Of a stretch of DNA of 22,631 nt, positions 21,150 to 22,631 are shown one piece after another. A program made the position numbers and the translations under genes. The stretch covers positions 1 to 22,631 of the forward strand of contig CAPNDH010000021.1 of NCBI GenBank assembly GCA_948664205.1, in the 5' to 3' direction. The notes under the pieces are model-generated. The model made no database searches, was not told where the DNA came from, and saw nothing but the letters and a program-made list of their open reading frames with translations. How positions within the stretch are numbered: the stretch's first letter is position 1; each line of letters opens with the position of its first letter. The DNA comes from an uncultured Clostridia bacterium. Lineage in GTDB: Bacteria > Bacillota > Clostridia > TANB77 > CAG-508.

Positions 21150-22631
21150 CTACTTTCCACAACAATTCTTATACTTTTTACCTGAACCGGCAAATACATG
21201 GGTCATTTCTTCCTACTTTTGGGCCATTATTTACTACTGGTGTATTTTCTTTTTTAGGTGTGCTTCCATCTAATGACCTTATTGCCGTATCTTCTAAGCT
21301 TGCATTTGTTATTTGTGCTGATTCTTGTCTTGAAACTTGTGCCCCGTCTTCCCTTTTTCTTGCATTTAGTAAGAATCTTACAACATCTATTTTAATATTT
21401 GCAATCATTTCGTCAAACATATCAAAACCTTCTATTCTGTATTGAACAACTGGGTCTTTTTGACCATATGCGCGAAGACCTATTCCGTTTTTTAGTTCAT
21501 CCATTGCGTCAATGTGGTCCATCCATTTTTGATCTACTATTTTTAGCATTATAACTCTTTCTAGTTCTCTTAAATTTTCTGAACCAAATTCTGCTTCTTT
21601 TTGCTCATATATTTCATGTATTGTTTCTTTTATTTCATTTAATACATCTATACTATTTACTTTTTCTTCTTTTAATGAATGCAATTTTTCTATTCCGAAA
21701 GTTGCTTTTACATCTTGCATAAAAGCTTCTTTATTAACTATTTCTTCTGATAAATATGTATTTGTTAGTTCTTCTGCTACTGAATCCATCATTTTTTGTA
21801 TTTGTTGTTTTAAGTTCTCTCCATCTAGTACTTCTCTTCTTTGTTTATATATAATTTCTCTTTGTGTGTTCATTACATCATCATAGTTAAGTACATTTTT
21901 TCTTATACTGAAGTTTCTATCCTCTACCCTTCTTTGTGCAGATTCTACTGATTTTGAAATCATTTTTGATTCTATTGGCATGTCTTCGTCTGCGCCTAAC
22001 ATATTGTATACTGTTGTTATTTTGTCTCCACCAAATATTTTCATTAAGTCATCGTCTAAACCTATGTAAAATCTTGATTCTCCTGGGTCTCCTTGACGTC
22101 CACTACGTCCACGAAGCTGATTATCAATTCTTCTTGATTCATGTCTTTCTGTACCAATTATTTTTAATCCGCCTGCTTCTAATACTTTTTGTTTTTCATC
22201 TTTTATTTGTTCATTATATTTTGCTTCTAGTTCTTTAAATTTCTTTCTTGCATTTAATATATCTTGATTATCTGTTTCATTAAAAGCTGTTGCTTGGTCT
22301 ATTAATTCTTCTGAATATTTTAGCTTTCTCATTTCTTGTTTTGCTAAATATTCGCTATTTCCACCTAGCATAATATCAGTACCACGACCTGCCATGTTTG
22401 TTGCAATTGTTACTGCTCCAAACTTACCTGCTTGTGCAATTATCTCTGCTTCTTTTTCATGGAATTTAGCATTTAATACTTCATGTTTAATTCCTTCTCT
22501 TTTAAGCATGTTACTTAATTTTTCAGATTTTTCTATTGATACTGTACCAACTAGCACTGGCTGACCTTTTTCATGACTCTTTTTGATTTCTTCTATTACT
22601 GCTCTAAATTTTGCATTTTCATTTTTGTATA
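21150..22631 (-). CDS. secA: Preprotein translocase ATPase SecA, 5'-truncated by the window, with a +1 shift at a CGG codon near the C-terminus
   Basis: SecA drives secretion through SecYEG. About 490 C-terminal residues are present, open to the window edge. Visible motifs are KGQPVLVGTVSIEKSE, TNMAGRGTDIMLGGN, IGTERHESRRIDNQLRGRSGRQGDPG, the helical scaffold and FDMFDEMIANIK. The last domain is the zinc-binding SEC-C tail. The frame reads VGRNDPCIC, meets CGG (21189-21187) and stops two codons later. Skipping the C gives GSGKKYKNCCGK and TAG at 21150, exactly the family ending C-x-C-x-SGKKYK-x-CC. Without the shift SecA loses only the last two zinc cysteines, so the core motor would still be made. 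Confidence 0.95.
21187..21189 (-). other. Putative CGG-directed +1 frameshift site in secA
   Basis: On the minus strand the frame reads TGC CGG TTC AGG TAA; the family sequence requires TGC then GGT TCA GGT AAA (C-GSGK). The extra C precedes a conserved Gly GGT. P-site codon is Cys TGC. Confidence 0.8.

Noticed and set aside
7112..22631. Explaining the four CGG breaks as ordinary sequencing errors or gene decay
   Set aside because: All four insert the same base in the same codon context in genes that are otherwise intact, while hundreds of other Gly codons in the window are unaffected. Not fully excluded without reads.

Overview
The window is strongly AT-rich DNA from a low-GC, spore-forming Clostridia-type bacterium (Bacillota). 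The evidence is GGAGG ribosome sites, the yabP-yabQ-divIC sporulation/division cluster, a clostridial fatty-acid synthesis (fab/acc) cluster, a LexA-type SOS box on a yneA-like gene, and Bacillota-style terminators. The exact lineage cannot be named from sequence alone; an uncultured gut clostridium would fit.

Layout. 1-1076: 3' part of acetate kinase. 1134-1343 (-): small unknown gene. 1520-11618 (+): biotin ligase, then a nearly complete type II fatty-acid synthesis cluster: fabD, fabG, fabF, accB, fabZ, accC, accD, accA, fabI and acyl carrier protein. It is interrupted by one small reverse-strand gene (6208-6489) and by unusually long spacers holding palindromic repeats. 11786-12165: SOS-regulated yneA-like division inhibitor. 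12216-12384: probable small structured RNA. 12460-13431 (-): XerC/D-type tyrosine recombinase. 13432-14683: about 1.2 kb with no substantial gene, but with direct repeats, a 20-codon reading frame and a 14-bp-armed palindrome between divergent promoters. 14684-14941: small membrane protein. 15008-17726 (-): rho, divIC, yabQ, yabP. 17968-18580 (-): broken membrane protein. 18725-19844 (-): prfB (RF2). 20143-20682: rfbC-type epimerase. 20737-21042 (-): small unknown gene. 21150-22631 (-): 3' part of secA.

Main observation. Four conserved, essential-type genes (accC, accA, prfB, secA) are each split by exactly one extra base. In all four the extra base is a C placed directly before a highly conserved Gly codon (GGA or GGT), so the original frame reads CGG there. 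Skipping the C (a +1 shift) restores the full family sequence in every case. No other in-frame CGG occurs in the recognisable genes of this window, although C|GG junctions across codons are common. This looks like CGG-directed +1 frameshifting, perhaps because CGG is unassigned and lacks a tRNA, or is read with the next base as a quadruplet Gly codon. The RF2 site lies two codons before the GGQ motif, and the classical RF2 UGA frameshift site is absent. Two small unknown genes have in-frame CGG without an evident shift; these are the main counter-evidence. A separate frame break at an A6 run (17968-18580) is probably unrelated.

How the genes work together. Biotin ligase loads AccB; AccABCD makes malonyl-CoA; FabD moves malonyl to ACP; FabF, FabG, FabZ and FabI run the elongation cycle. 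If the shifts are real, both catalytic halves of acetyl-CoA carboxylase, the UGA release factor and the secretion motor would all depend on one unusual decoding event.
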